Origin: Ecytonucleospora hepatopenaei
Lineage: Eukaryota > Microsporidia > Enterocytozoonidae
NCBI GenBank assembly: GCA_026692725.1
Contig: JAPMUG010000001.1
Location: 744,001 to 808,000, forward strand
Direction of reading: 5' to 3'
Length of the DNA: 64,000 nucleotides
Made by a program: the position numbers and the translations under genes. The notes beneath the pieces are model-generated. The model was given only the letters and a program-made list of their open reading frames with translations. It was not told where the DNA came from and did not search any database. Below are positions 29,801-38,098 of the stretch, one piece after another. Within the stretch, counting starts at the first letter, position 1, and each line of letters opens with the position of its first letter.

Positions 29801-32207
29801 TTTTATAAATACTTAAATTTAACCTTGAAACCACAGCTAAAATGATCTTAACAAAACCATTGGGCAAATTTTTACCAGCCAAAATTTTCTGAATATCAAT
29901 CTCAGATTTTTCCAAAAATGTAATTTCTACGAATCTATTTCGAAATGATTTTGCTAATCCTTTTCTCCCTTGATAATTGATGTTTTGGGTAGCAAAAAGT
30001 CTAAAGTTTTTGTGTGGCCTAATAACTTCTCCCGTTTCCTCTATGTATATTTCCCTGTTGTCATCCAACAGCCTATTTAAAGCTTCTAAGACATCTGATG
30101 CAGCTAAATTTAATTCATCTAAAATAATCCAATCTCCATTTATCATTGCTTTTACTAAGGGACCATGCATAAAAACAAAACCTCCATTAACAGTTTTATA
30201 ACAACCAAGATAATCATTGATGTCAGTTCCATCAAAATTATTTATTCTAAAAACACGTTTGCCTAAAACCGCACCCAAAGCAGTCAACAAACTTGTTTTG
30301 CCAGAAGCAGTAGAACCTTGTAAAAGAAGCGGAATATTCTCTTTAATAGCTAATAAAATATCTAAAATTACTATTTTTACTTGTTGTGTTAAAACATACG
30401 TTCCAATTTTTTCTGTATTAAAAACATTTTCTGAAAGACAATTTGAAAATGCAAAATCCTTAACCTTATTCTCTAAAATAATGATGTTTTTATCATCTAT
30501 TTTAAAATAAAATTTAAACAAATCAATGGCAACAGAAATAGAGGATAAATTAAATTGGGTAAAAATAAATAAATGGCAAGCTGTGTATATGGCATCTACC
30601 AACGTAACATTACTGCCTTTTTGTGCATTTATAAAATTGCATATTCTTTTGAATGTTCTTCCCGTAAGAAGAGGCTCAAGCAAATTGCAAACTTTTTTAT
30701 AATAAATTTGTTGCTTCAGTTCATAAAAATACTGTGCAAATGCTTCTTTGTAACCAAATTCATCTTCAAAATCAATCAACATATTTGCCATTATCTTAAT
30801 TTCAATTTCATTGCTGATAAAATCATCATAATTTAACCTTAAAAAATTTTTGAGATCTATTTCTTTTTTACCAAAATCACCAGAAGGATTCATACAGGCG
30901 AACATTCTAAAATTTTCGTGAATTTTTATTTTTGAATTGCTTTCAAAATTATAAAAATATTTTTGCTTCTTGGCTATGTTATCAATTAAACGTATTCCTT
31001 CTAAATCGAGCAAATTTATCTCATCTAATAAAAGCCAATGTCCATTTGCCATTGCATTTGTTATTAAACCTTCTTTAAATTCAAATGAAATTTTGTGTTT
31101 TTTATACATTTTTATTTCGTTAAACATTTCATAGTGTTCTTTCTTATTTAAAAAGGGTTTGATACTATCCAGATCCTTGCTAGTCGAACCTACTAATTTA
31201 GCCAATTCCATGATCTTTTTCTCTATATTAACAGGTTTAAAACCACCTATTAGGTCGAAACAATCTACGTCACTGGATATGTTAATTATTTTAAGTTCAA
31301 CTTTATGCTTTTTAGAAAGACCTTGTAAAAATGAAGTCTTTCCTCCTCCAGTTTCTCCTACCAATAAAGTACAGACCCTATTTTTTATGTTAAGTTCAAT
31401 TGACACCATTATTTCATTTAAAAACTTTGTACATACCATCCCATCAATTTCCCCCATTACATTCCAATCCTCTTCATTGATATAGTATTTTTCAAACAAT
31501 TTTGTACTGTTGTGTTCTAAAAAGACGTTTTTAAAAGCAAAAGCCTTTAAAATTCTGTCCTGTTTATTAATTCCCAGGCCATAAGTTAGTTTTGAATAAA
31601 ACATGTCTTTATAAAAGCATCCGTCACACACAAAATTTTCTCCAAGTTTATCACAGAAACAATTAGAAGATTTCTTTTCACATATTTCATTACACATCTT
31701 ATTGAAATGGTATTTACAAGGATTACTGTTAAATTCAAAGTATTTTTGACTTTTATTTTTTATATTTAAAAATGGTCCTATAAAATTAACATTTCGGTAA
31801 CTGAAAGAATCTGTTGCTGTAAAGAAAATTCTAAACTTTTTGTGTGCTTCTACTTTTTCTCCTTTGTAATTATACAGTGAATTATTTGATAAAACAGGTG
31901 CTAAATACTGCTGTAAAGTTACATGTGAATCAAAGTTAGTGAAACAAATTTTAAGTCCTTGTTCCATTGCATCAATAAGTAAACCTTTAGTAAAAACTAC
32001 ATCTCCATTAACAAACGAATAGAATCCTTTGAGCATTGTAATATCCTTTATTTCTGAAGAATCTATAAAAATAATATCTTTTATAAAACTTTCTAAGAAA
32101 CTGCGTTTACCTGCACATCCCCATAAAACAAAAGGATAATTAATTTCTAAACTATTTTTTATTTCATCAATACAACTATCTTTTTTAAAAATAGTAATGT
32201 CCATCAT
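23841..32207 (-). CDS. MDN1: Midasin (Rea1/Mdn1), giant AAA ATPase of 60S ribosome assembly
   Basis: 2788 aa, against about 4900 in yeast. It is a dynein-like hexa-AAA ATPase that strips assembly factors (Ytm1, Rsa4) from pre-60S particles. AAA1 at the N-terminus has an altered P-loop (GCAGKRS). Intact Walker A sites follow near residues 289 (GETGGGKT), 635 (GSTASGKT), 915 (GETGIGKT) and 1202 (GKPGTGKT), each with a Walker B such as LLLDEINL, IILDELNL or LFDEINL. AAA6 near 1460 is degenerate (GGIGRKP; VVLHNAEY). The linker is greatly shortened; an Asp/Glu-rich region spans about 2330-2490, and the MIDAS domain begins near 2630 with DNSKS (DxSxS metal site). One intact ORF of 8.4 kb, with no CCC before ATG. 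Confidence 0.95.
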   Translation of the reverse strand: MMDITIFKKDSCIDEIKNSLEINYPFVLWGCAGKRSFLESFIKDIIFIDSSEIKDITMLKGFYSFVNGDVVFTKGLLIDAMEQGLKICFTNFDSHVTLQQYLAPVLSNNSLYNYKGEKVEAHKKFRIFFTATDSFSYRNVNFIGPFLNIKNKSQKYFEFNSNPCKYHFNKMCNEICEKKSSNCFCDKLGENFVCDGCFYKDMFYSKLTYGLGINKQDRILKAFAFKNVFLEHNSTKLFEKYYINEEDWNVMGEIDGMVCTKFLNEIMVSIELNIKNRVCTLLVGETGGGKTSFLQGLSKKHKVELKIINISSDVDCFDLIGGFKPVNIEKKIMELAKLVGSTSKDLDSIKPFLNKKEHYEMFNEIKMYKKHKISFEFKEGLITNAMANGHWLLLDEINLLDLEGIRLIDNIAKKQKYFYNFESNSKIKIHENFRMFACMNPSGDFGKKEIDLKNFLRLNYDDFISNEIEIKIMANMLIDFEDEFGYKEAFAQYFYELKQQIYYKKVCNLLEPLLTGRTFKRICNFINAQKGSNVTLVDAIYTACHLFIFTQFNLSSISVAIDLFKFYFKIDDKNIIILENKVKDFAFSNCLSENVFNTEKIGTYVLTQQVKIVILDILLAIKENIPLLLQGSTASGKTSLLTALGAVLGKRVFRINNFDGTDINDYLGCYKTVNGGFVFMHGPLVKAMINGDWIILDELNLAASDVLEALNRLLDDNREIYIEETGEVIRPHKNFRLFATQNINYQGRKGLAKSFRNRFVEITFLEKSEIDIQKILAGKNLPNGFVKIILAVVSRLNLSIYKNSENLLTIREILKLIHRKNEDYLQLFWNIVELMSFKFEEKYRKNSIEIVYDVFYKNKRIFCSLEQLYKDRKEFIANFLSKYKLETHIVLTDSCKTLIYHIYNAWENCENILLVGETGIGKTFLCKIVSEIIFQKELKILNLSENTDVCELLGTNAIENKQMIWKESFLVKALKKQSCFLFDEINLADSAILERLNSLFESERTIYIPEIDTQHTFQNVRIVATMNPAYSYGKKDLSPAFKNRFTEFCFNIDFDDKISILKATILKSKKLDDSFKRFIDKKLENIEDSLYFLNFIKNSSIRKLTLFIDFIESFWVVKTKKDIENTCDKFINIDFDMNFENLICEGINFINGTITNDVRYNLKVCDKKEKSNFNFVYFDFMQILLRTFTVDMGVLMVGKPGTGKTSVVKDLAVKMQKRMLRINLSENTEIEDLLGSIVPCKNGDFIFKHSFLVSALQDENYFVLFDEINLCSQSVLEGLNSMLDYRKEIVLMTGKAIKIKAKIFGAMNPSATKGRKELPKSFLDRFIVVKAQEYNNHQKLKILEEYVDKNDHKNCMFFNTLKVKFNNENQTKISLRSCIKQILMEKKKKNFEGKIPEYLSQLNDQKEEDFYFCDEEFFCTKDIVFKHHFINTDFVLLHRHIPSLNQLAKCLLNNVPVILKGGIGRKPLVEFVGGLMKKAVYHIYLSKETEIGDIIGRYVKNETEVSETSCFDWKYSDLITYSQSDCIVVLHNAEYVDKSIFDRLTALFEFEKEMVVFESNLEQTNIPVHKDFRIICFSENIELFSEPLLDRCHVILLDKSYDSVDLLKLTNNLDPFFENNKNESMKKLSVINCLELFSKNKVKSEYEDVNIEKFLKFYKVEGIHNYNFIFEKDCKRQTTTNKLQEIKANNNSVVFYKKCIEFSKSEHFKLIEVSMSGFFTNFNEELLSSTGLKKAFFKELSFKKYCEIPSVFDIANRLKSFTVPVKISNLQNKKIKNEDFNEFKVDPIIDYYNDINNLKNKEINEKLYEIDKIYYDFYKYRDCKEQVVNKNGEIELINSKYKKELDSLNVQRNYSDFLQVKKNFVNTKDGYKIIDSNQIIMHRHTINIFKEYFYEMICNTEISFEMENNIINNLSSATLQLLKNNQVRNVTENEYCEVVYKKVLARANSEEDLNLKQSELKLVTVSFIENQKEWDLSPMLLNFVEYDECDLNDAINLQMEMIEPYLHIVDCRRNVIFDYSNVFNYEKKDIYEYELEILKMALENASVFIKPEELYNLWVVELKNNIKNIDDEKIDEIFSNVIHINKFIDKRIILYNENYCWLFYFANNLPCEKLFYSVSVFEFLQQLKMLEIFIKNFDDFCMLFNNQIQKEYYIVYVNWMRLLKAFDITKKDYSIRNKVICKINRAMIKTFSRYFEIISEYRERWGIQPVVNVLDLDISAFVHKNTKEFCIKNIKNEMHNFKIVLQSKDGLNKVKKFTDNVSEYYINNNNLENDRLCKLIHFFNKNAKIIEHSDQIKCLIKEIIDFTDDKTCEYYVCFVYDLIASEKNNYEIIDDEIGQGIKNIDEEIEEASKESDFEDIKEEQINDEYDKNDKIEEKSDAESVANNGEAELDPEKYESECVDGMIDGEESKEEQDDMHDDKYNEDLNYGENSVLGEEQSNDHSEEEEEEVINDEFSNNSDVNTIESNVSDNLTEKSNSGKEQKSAMEYLFDTNKFEKMSVNQTCNTKDEVDDFLKLKNESGVNNKLEENEEGEFFVQTEETKNRIDDEKNEAEKITTGMKRLKIDTSITKNCMGLINSIKRVMDANKHSKYKGYYKNGKKISIKALVKYIASNYTKDRIWMKREKNKYDYSFNLYVDNSKSMADYGVVSILSNVIYTLNIVFNNLGISFKIYKFGTLTKEIKYGEIEKEFTFDEESTNVDFVIDSTSSFNLILTDGIFNCGKIDNFIALIIDKKNIKNMKKVSVIGSEIIQENYLSTFGMRYRVLEHCDELDKEIIEIIKMFFVINK

Positions 32208-32402
32208 AGTTATATAAATAAATTTTAACTAATTAAAATATAAACAACTAAATTAATGTATAATATCAATACTTAAAATTTGTTATAAAATACACTGATA
32301 ATTATTTATAAAAATAAAATTGGGTTAAAAAATTATAAATTTTTAAAAAATTCTAACTATACGTTTTAAATGATATAATCTTATTAAATTTTTAAAATCA
32401 TT

Positions 32403-34799
32403 TTAGTTATTAATATTTGAATAAATAGAAACACCTCCAAAAGTTTTTTCAGAAAAGTTGTCTTTAAATTCCTTAAACATTTTCAACAGCTCCCATTTTT
32501 CCACAAACCTTAACTTATCCAAAATATTTGAAATATCGCTACTTTCTGTTCCTAAGATTTCTACTGTATGCTTTTTTATAAGCTTTATCCATTCATAAAC
32601 AACGTTTTCCTTATTAACTTCTTTAATTTCTAAATCTTTTGTAAATTTTGTATATTTTTGAGACAGCTTGTATTTTTTTAAAGTTGAGCTTTTATTATTC
32701 TGAAATATTTTTCTCTTCATCAAAATTTCAAATGCATCTTCGATCTGATCAACAGCAATCTGTTTTTCGGATAACTCATTTATGTCTTTTATTTTACAAT
32801 TCTGTTTGAGGAGTGCAATTTTGCATACAATCAAAATATAATGCATTTCATCGCCTAACTCGGTTTCTTCAGATTCTGTCCAATCAGATGATGAAAAATT
32901 TTCACTTTCCATGTCTTTTTTAGATAAAAGCTGGTTCAAAAATCGGTTGATCCAATCTGTCATGTTTTCCCAGTTATCAGGATAATACACTTTTATTTCC
33001 TCCAAAAAAGACTTTGTTTTTTCTGGTATTTCACTAATTTTACAGTTGTTTAAATACTTGTAAAACGTATATCTTTCCTCATAAAATGCTTTGTAAGGAG
33101 GTATGCGACGCCTATACCATCCCCTAAAATAGCTACCTGCTCTTTTATACTCTATATAACCATCTTTTACTTCAAATTCAAAATAATCTATCCTTTTCAA
33201 CTCTTCAAATAAATTTTTATAATAAAGAGGATTTAACCCTCTACAAAATGATCTGTTTTTAGATGCAGTTTTTGTACAACAAATGTCTTTAATTTTACAA
33301 TAGCATAAATCTTCTAAATAAAATAAAGTATCCCAGCTATATTCATTGCATTTTGCATTTTGGAATGAATTAAAATTAGCTGGAAGCGATTCTTTAAGCA
33401 TCTTAAATTTTGAAGGCACATCCTTCTTTTTCTTTTTAACTTCTGGTTCTGGAATTAGTCTTTCATCATAATTGTTGTTTGCAATGTCATTTAAAATATT
33501 GGGCAAAAAATGAGGTTCGTCTATTTTTACCATTCTTAAAAATATAAACAAAGGAATTTCAAGAATTCTTTTTCCATCAAAAATTGTATGTTTTTTATTT
33601 TTTCTAAGCTCAATATATAATTCTATCGCCCTTTCAAATAAACCTTCCTCATATTGATTGTCGTACAATACATATTCTGGTTTATATAAAATTAATTTTT
33701 CTAGCGCACTATAACGATTTTTATGAGCTTCGTTTCTATCGTCAAACATCTGGACTATGTCTTCCTCATTGTATTTTTCTGTGAATAAAATTCTTTTGGT
33801 TTTTTGACCCAATACCTTAATATCTTTAAATCCTGCCTCTCTTGCTATTGTCAGTAGAGACTTTTTATCAAATCTATCTTTCATGTTTAGCTGTGTCTTT
33901 ATTTGGTCCAAAAAAACCTCATTAAATAAAATGGGCGTATCACATTTTTCATAAAGTTTCTTAAATAAATTTAACTTATCTTCCCTAGAAACGTATTCCA
34001 ATTTAAAATCATTCTTTTTTCCCTCCACTTTTTCTATTTTTATTTGATCAAATGCTTTTTTATTTTCCTTTGAAAATGCTACTTTAATATTTGAACTTCC
34101 CTGATACATATCCATTATCAAAAAATCTTCCTTATTTAGTTTTACCACATGTTCTAATACAGAAAGAGCATGTCTTTTTGGAAAACCGTATTTTCTATAA
34201 ATATAATCTGTGGTAACTCCTGATTTACTTTCATAAATATCTTCTTTTAACAAATCTACAATCCCATAATTAATAATCATTTGAGGCAGTGGTTTGTTTT
34301 TACTTTCATAATCAAAAACTATATCGTTTTTTTCAACTTCACATTTTTTAAATGCATAAAAAAGAAGACCATCATTATCTGTCTCTAAGACATCATGTTT
34401 TTTAAACAATCCAACCGCATAGCTAGTATCTTTAGTGCTAATATCAAGTTTTTTACTTAAATCGTACATTTTTATTTTTTCTTTTTGATTAGTAACAAAA
34501 TAATTTATTACTTTGTAACATTCTTGTTTTTGAAATGAAATACCCCCACATGCTTTTTCTATCCAAAATGGACTGTTGAGCCTTGCAAAACATTTCCCTT
34601 GTAAGTTTTCTGTGTTTTTGTGGACAATTTTGTCCATGTTTTTTGTTAATTCTTCATATGTTGTTTCGTCTATAACTTCAAAATGATTGTTGGTTAATAC
34701 AAAATCTTGTTCTTTTAAATTTAGTTTAGAAAATTCCATTCCAAAATAACCCGCCTTAAAGAGTTTTTCTTCCAAGTTTTCTTCAAAAGTTTCTGTCAT
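32403..34799 (-). CDS. Large winged-helix protein, possible TFIIIC B-block-binding subunit
   Basis: 798 aa. Several predicted winged-helix segments occur in the N-terminal half (about residues 100-170, 185-240 and 275-330), for example KIKMYDLSKKLDISTKDTSYAVGLFKKHDVLE. The centre has a Lys/Glu-rich linker (about 435-455) and the C-terminal half is helical with a Cys-containing patch (CYCKIKDICCTK). A long protein with multiple winged helices fits Tfc3/tau138 of TFIIIC, and TFC1 is also present in the window, but no diagnostic motif settles it. CCCTGATAAA precedes ATG. It lies upstream of midasin on the same strand. Confidence 0.35.
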   Translation of the reverse strand: MTETFEENLEEKLFKAGYFGMEFSKLNLKEQDFVLTNNHFEVIDETTYEELTKNMDKIVHKNTENLQGKCFARLNSPFWIEKACGGISFQKQECYKVINYFVTNQKEKIKMYDLSKKLDISTKDTSYAVGLFKKHDVLETDNDGLLFYAFKKCEVEKNDIVFDYESKNKPLPQMIINYGIVDLLKEDIYESKSGVTTDYIYRKYGFPKRHALSVLEHVVKLNKEDFLIMDMYQGSSNIKVAFSKENKKAFDQIKIEKVEGKKNDFKLEYVSREDKLNLFKKLYEKCDTPILFNEVFLDQIKTQLNMKDRFDKKSLLTIAREAGFKDIKVLGQKTKRILFTEKYNEEDIVQMFDDRNEAHKNRYSALEKLILYKPEYVLYDNQYEEGLFERAIELYIELRKNKKHTIFDGKRILEIPLFIFLRMVKIDEPHFLPNILNDIANNNYDERLIPEPEVKKKKKDVPSKFKMLKESLPANFNSFQNAKCNEYSWDTLFYLEDLCYCKIKDICCTKTASKNRSFCRGLNPLYYKNLFEELKRIDYFEFEVKDGYIEYKRAGSYFRGWYRRRIPPYKAFYEERYTFYKYLNNCKISEIPEKTKSFLEEIKVYYPDNWENMTDWINRFLNQLLSKKDMESENFSSSDWTESEETELGDEMHYILIVCKIALLKQNCKIKDINELSEKQIAVDQIEDAFEILMKRKIFQNNKSSTLKKYKLSQKYTKFTKDLEIKEVNKENVVYEWIKLIKKHTVEILGTESSDISNILDKLRFVEKWELLKMFKEFKDNFSEKTFGGVSIYSNINN

Positions 34800-34927
34800 T
34801 TTATCAGGGAAAAATATTAAAATTTTTTGTTGACCTTAGAATAAAATTCCATACAATATGTTCAACACACACATTATATTTTAAAAGTTTAATAAGTATA
34901 AAATATTTTTAAAAATTAAAAAACAAT

Positions 34928-35644
34928 TTATTTCTGATTCATTGCTTCTTTTTCTTTTCTAACTTCATTAAAATCCCATCTACCTATCTTTACCCAACCT
35001 TCCTTGTTCATAAAATACACATTAACAGTTCCTCCTGAATAAGCATCCCTGTGTCCTGCACAATATATTGCATCCTTGCCAAGCTGAATTGCTTCTTCTT
35101 TTGACATGTTAAAATCGTATTTAGCACTTAAAACACCATGAGCTATAGTTGAACCTGATCCTACCGAAAATAAATTCCCCTCTATTCTACTTGCATCATT
35201 GTCCACCATGTATATTTTTGGCTCATCCCCATCATAACCGCATATCATTGTTCCCATACTCAATCCATATCCTTTATAAGGTTTTATCGATAATGCCAAA
35301 AATTGCGAAGCCCTTCCGACGGAAATTCTTTTTCCGTGCTTAATTTCATATGAATCTGCATAAACCCCCATTTTTGTTTCCCAATAATAACAATCTGCTG
35401 CTCCTCCTGCCATTGTTCCTAACAGATATTTGTTGATTTCAATGACTTTGTTCACACTTTGTGAAGCAATGTATGAGCCTGCTGTTGCACGGCTGTCTAC
35501 AGCAATAATCATTCCCTCTTTAAATACAAATGCCAATGTAGTGGTTCCGTGTGTAGGTTTTATTGTGTTTTCAATGAAATCTTTGCTAATATTTCCATCT
35601 GCAAAGTTTTCAATTTTCTCTTGTATCCAATTATTTTCAAACAT
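34928..35644 (-). CDS. PRE2: 20S proteasome subunit beta5 (chymotrypsin-like)
   Basis: 238 aa. A short 33-residue propeptide ends His-Gly, and autocatalytic cleavage would expose Thr34 (THG/TTTLAF) as the N-terminal nucleophile. Supporting catalytic residues are in IIAVDSRATAG (Asp17 of the mature form) and SVNKVIEI (Lys33). MAGGAADCYYWE and GSGSTIAHGVLSAKYDFNMS are beta5-specific. It cleaves after hydrophobic residues. The propeptide is less than half the length of yeast Pre2's. ATACCCTTCTT precedes ATG. Partner proteasome genes RPN7 and RPT3 lie elsewhere in the window. Confidence 0.95.
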   Translation of the reverse strand: MFENNWIQEKIENFADGNISKDFIENTIKPTHGTTTLAFVFKEGMIIAVDSRATAGSYIASQSVNKVIEINKYLLGTMAGGAADCYYWETKMGVYADSYEIKHGKRISVGRASQFLALSIKPYKGYGLSMGTMICGYDGDEPKIYMVDNDASRIEGNLFSVGSGSTIAHGVLSAKYDFNMSKEEAIQLGKDAIYCAGHRDAYSGGTVNVYFMNKEGWVKIGRWDFNEVRKEKEAMNQK

Positions 35645-35690
35645 AAGAAGGGTATATTTATAATATTTTCAAACATAAAAGAAAAGGTAC

Positions 35691-36203
35691 ATGGAAAAAC
35701 AAAAATTATTTAACAAACTTTATAAAATTAAACAGGAAAACACTATTATTGAAATAGTTAATGTTGTAACTATTTTCGAGCATATTTTGCCTTACCTAAA
35801 TTCAAGTATGTTGTGTGTGATTTTTAATTGCAATTCTGAAATGTTTTTAAAGTGTTTTGAAAGCTATAGTGTGTTAGGTTTAATTTGTGTTAGCGATAAA
35901 AACAATGATCATATAGACATTTTAACAAATAAAAGTTTATTATTTAAAGAAAAATGTGATTTTGGATTTATTGAAATTCCTTATGAAAAAAATCATTCAA
36001 AAGAAACCAAATGGATTGATTTAGCATTAAAAACAACAAAAAATGTTGCTTTGGTTGTAAAATCAAATGAAATAAAAAATTTATCTTTAAAATATACCTT
36101 TAAAATTTTAGGTAAATTAGAAATGAAAATTGATAAAAGTCTAAAATATCAAAAATCACAAGTTAAGGACGAATATAATATAATATTAATAAAAGGTGAA
36201 TAA
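35691..36203 (+). CDS. Possible degenerate methyltransferase (METTL5-like), tentative
   Basis: 170 aa, mostly unrecognised. The C-terminal half resembles the METTL5/N6-methyltransferase layout: a strand with FGFIEIPYE where NPPF is expected, then WIDLALKTTKNVALVVKSN (compare FLxxALxxAxxVxSLHK), and a closing strand FKILGKLEMKIDKSLKYQKSQ with INxILI. The SAM-binding GxGxG signature is absent at the start (EHILPYLNSSMLCVIFNC). If the relation is real, the catalytic and cofactor motifs have been lost. It is divergent from PRE2 with a 46-bp gap. Confidence 0.35.
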   Translation: MEKQKLFNKLYKIKQENTIIEIVNVVTIFEHILPYLNSSMLCVIFNCNSEMFLKCFESYSVLGLICVSDKNNDHIDILTNKSLLFKEKCDFGFIEIPYEKNHSKETKWIDLALKTTKNVALVVKSNEIKNLSLKYTFKILGKLEMKIDKSLKYQKSQVKDEYNIILIKGE

Positions 36204-36246
36204 TTGATTAATAAATTAGATTAAATAAAAATAAATAACCAATATG

Positions 36247-36720
36247 TTAATTTAAAATGTTTATTTTTTGAGACATTAAAGAATCTATAAATTTGCTGTC
36301 AAAAAGAATCTCAACGTTTTCCTTTTCCCACTTGTATGGGTTAAATACCAAAATACTTTTTACATTATTATCAACTTTTATTTCATCATTATAAAACACA
36401 AACTCATCCAAGTAGGTACTATAAACATATCCTTTTGACAAAATTTCATTGAAAGCTTCTACCTGTATTTCTGTTTCGGACATTGCATAAAAAATATAAA
36501 ACAAAGTTTCTTCGTTAAAAGAGCTCAAAGGAACTTTGGGCGTATTAATTTCAGAGTAGCATTTTGGCATCATTCTGCTCATGATGGATTCCTTCTTGAT
36601 ATCTATAAAATAATTTGGTTTCATTATGCGTTCAATAATTTTTTTATATTCAATGTCCTCTTCTTTTTTATCCAATAAACCGTTGCTTTGGAGCTGTTCA
36701 CGTTGATTTTTAGTGGACAT
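36247..36720 (-). CDS. CCR4-NOT subunit, NOT2/NOT3/NOT5 domain
   Basis: 157 aa from the ATG at 36720, which is preceded by GACCCACAAA; an upstream TTG adds four residues and is not favoured. The C-terminal part is a NOT box: LSSFNEETLFYIFYAMSETEIQVEAFNEILSKGYVYSTYLDEFVFY, which fits the F..(D/E)TLF(Y/F)IFY......Q..AA.EL..RGW.Y......W pattern. It should act in the deadenylase scaffold as NOT2 or NOT5. The protein is almost reduced to this one domain, while yeast NOT2 has 191 residues and NOT5 has 560. Confidence 0.75.
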   Translation of the reverse strand: MSTKNQREQLQSNGLLDKKEEDIEYKKIIERIMKPNYFIDIKKESIMSRMMPKCYSEINTPKVPLSSFNEETLFYIFYAMSETEIQVEAFNEILSKGYVYSTYLDEFVFYNDEIKVDNNVKSILVFNPYKWEKENVEILFDSKFIDSLMSQKINILN

Positions 36721-36725
36721 TTTGT

Positions 36726-36728
36726 GGG
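36726..36728 (-). promoter_or_regulatory. CCC motif deciding the NOT2/5 start
   Basis: TTGACCCACAAA on the minus strand lies directly before the ATG at 36720, which makes the four-codon TTG extension unlikely. Confidence 0.45.
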
Positions 36729-36761
36729 TCAATTTTTTAAATATTTTTAGAAAAATATAAT

Positions 36762-38012
36762 TTATTTAGTGCTGTCTAAAATATCAGAAGGTTTAGAATT
36801 TTGTTCATAAAAAAATAACTCTTTGTCTAAATTTAAAATTGGCTCAAATAATTCCCATGCTGCTTTAACATCGTATTCCATTGCAAGTGCTGGATTGTCA
36901 TTATAGACGAGATTATTAAAGACATATCCATAATCTGAATAACCATTAAAAAATCTTTCTAACATATTTTCTATATGTGAACAAGATACAATCTCTCTTT
37001 TAGTTGTTCCTCCGACTGCTTCAATGTCAATTGAAATGCCTTCATCTTTCAAAAAACTGTAAGAAACTGATATCTTTTTTGGTAAAATATCAACCTCAAG
37101 ATTTATAATCTGCATAAATTCAACCGCAAATGCTTGATTAATATTTAAAACAACTTTTGACTCTTTTTTGTGCAAGCCCTTTCCTGCAATAAAATTGCAA
37201 GGAATGTCTTTAAACTCACCGTCTTTGAATTTTAAGGTAAAATAAGCAAAAGTTTCTGTTTTTGAATCAGAAATTGCATAATTTTTATATTGTCCTTTTA
37301 CTAAACTTAACGGAACAATACTCAAATTTTTAATTACATTTGACCTTGCTTTAGAAAGGGATTCACCATTTGTTTCATCACCTTTGGATAAAACTATTGC
37401 CAACATTTCAATCATGTGGTTTTGCATAACATCTTTTACTGTTCCATTTTTATCAAAATTTGAAATACCATCAGCTAATAAAGTTTCAGTAAACACGACA
37501 TCAATGCTTTCAATAAAAACATTTCTTATCATTTTGTCAAAAACATCATTTTGTTTTCTTAAGTATGGAAAAACAAGCGACAAAGGTTTTGTAAGATAAT
37601 GGTCTATAAAAACACATTTATCAGTGATTTTCAGTTTTTGAAAATCTTTCAAATTTGAGCCAAAAGGCTTTTCAAGTGCAATTTTTTTGTGTTTAATAAG
37701 CTTGGTAGATGCGAGTAATGTATTGTATACATGTGTTGGAGTAGCAAAATATAATATAGTATCAGCATTACAAACATTATCCAATTGAGAAACATCTTGG
37801 TAACTGCCTCTGACATAGCTAACCTGGTTTAAAAAGTCTTCTGTATAATCTGAATGAAATTCAAGAAGTTTTTGTTTGTAAGTTTTAGATAAATCACTGC
37901 GACCATATAAAATTATATTTAAATCCTTGTTTCTAAGCTTAAATAATTCATAAACTAGTTTAAGCATAGCTAGGTTGCCACTTCCTCCAAATATTACAAT
38001 GTTTTTAGTCAT
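36762..38012 (-). CDS. ZWF1: Glucose-6-phosphate 1-dehydrogenase
   Basis: A 416-aa first enzyme of the oxidative pentose phosphate pathway, making NADPH. The Rossmann motif is FGGSGNLAMLKL near residues 8-19 (GASGDLA in most species). ALEKPFG near 113-119 and IDHYLTKP (active-site RIDHYLGK variant) near 137-144 follow. FDKNGTVKDVMQNHMIEMLAIV holds the conserved D-x-x-QNH. It is about 90 residues shorter than yeast Zwf1 (505 aa), and the Arg of the catalytic motif is replaced (FIDHYL). Microsporidia need this pathway since they lack other NADPH sources. Confidence 0.9.
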   Translation of the reverse strand: MTKNIVIFGGSGNLAMLKLVYELFKLRNKDLNIILYGRSDLSKTYKQKLLEFHSDYTEDFLNQVSYVRGSYQDVSQLDNVCNADTILYFATPTHVYNTLLASTKLIKHKKIALEKPFGSNLKDFQKLKITDKCVFIDHYLTKPLSLVFPYLRKQNDVFDKMIRNVFIESIDVVFTETLLADGISNFDKNGTVKDVMQNHMIEMLAIVLSKGDETNGESLSKARSNVIKNLSIVPLSLVKGQYKNYAISDSKTETFAYFTLKFKDGEFKDIPCNFIAGKGLHKKESKVVLNINQAFAVEFMQIINLEVDILPKKISVSYSFLKDEGISIDIEAVGGTTKREIVSCSHIENMLERFFNGYSDYGYVFNNLVYNDNPALAMEYDVKAAWELFEPILNLDKELFFYEQNSKPSDILDSTK

Positions 38013-38095
38013 ATAAAAAAATTAATGGTTAATTTAAAAAGTTTTTGAAACAAAATGAAATATTAATTGTTTTTTTTTTCAAAAAACTTTTAAAA

Positions 38096-38098
38096 CCC
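38096..38098 (+). promoter_or_regulatory. CCC motif abutting start
   Basis: AAAACCC is followed directly by the ATG at 38099. It marks this as the likely start of the TFIIB-like gene instead of 38045. Confidence 0.5.
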
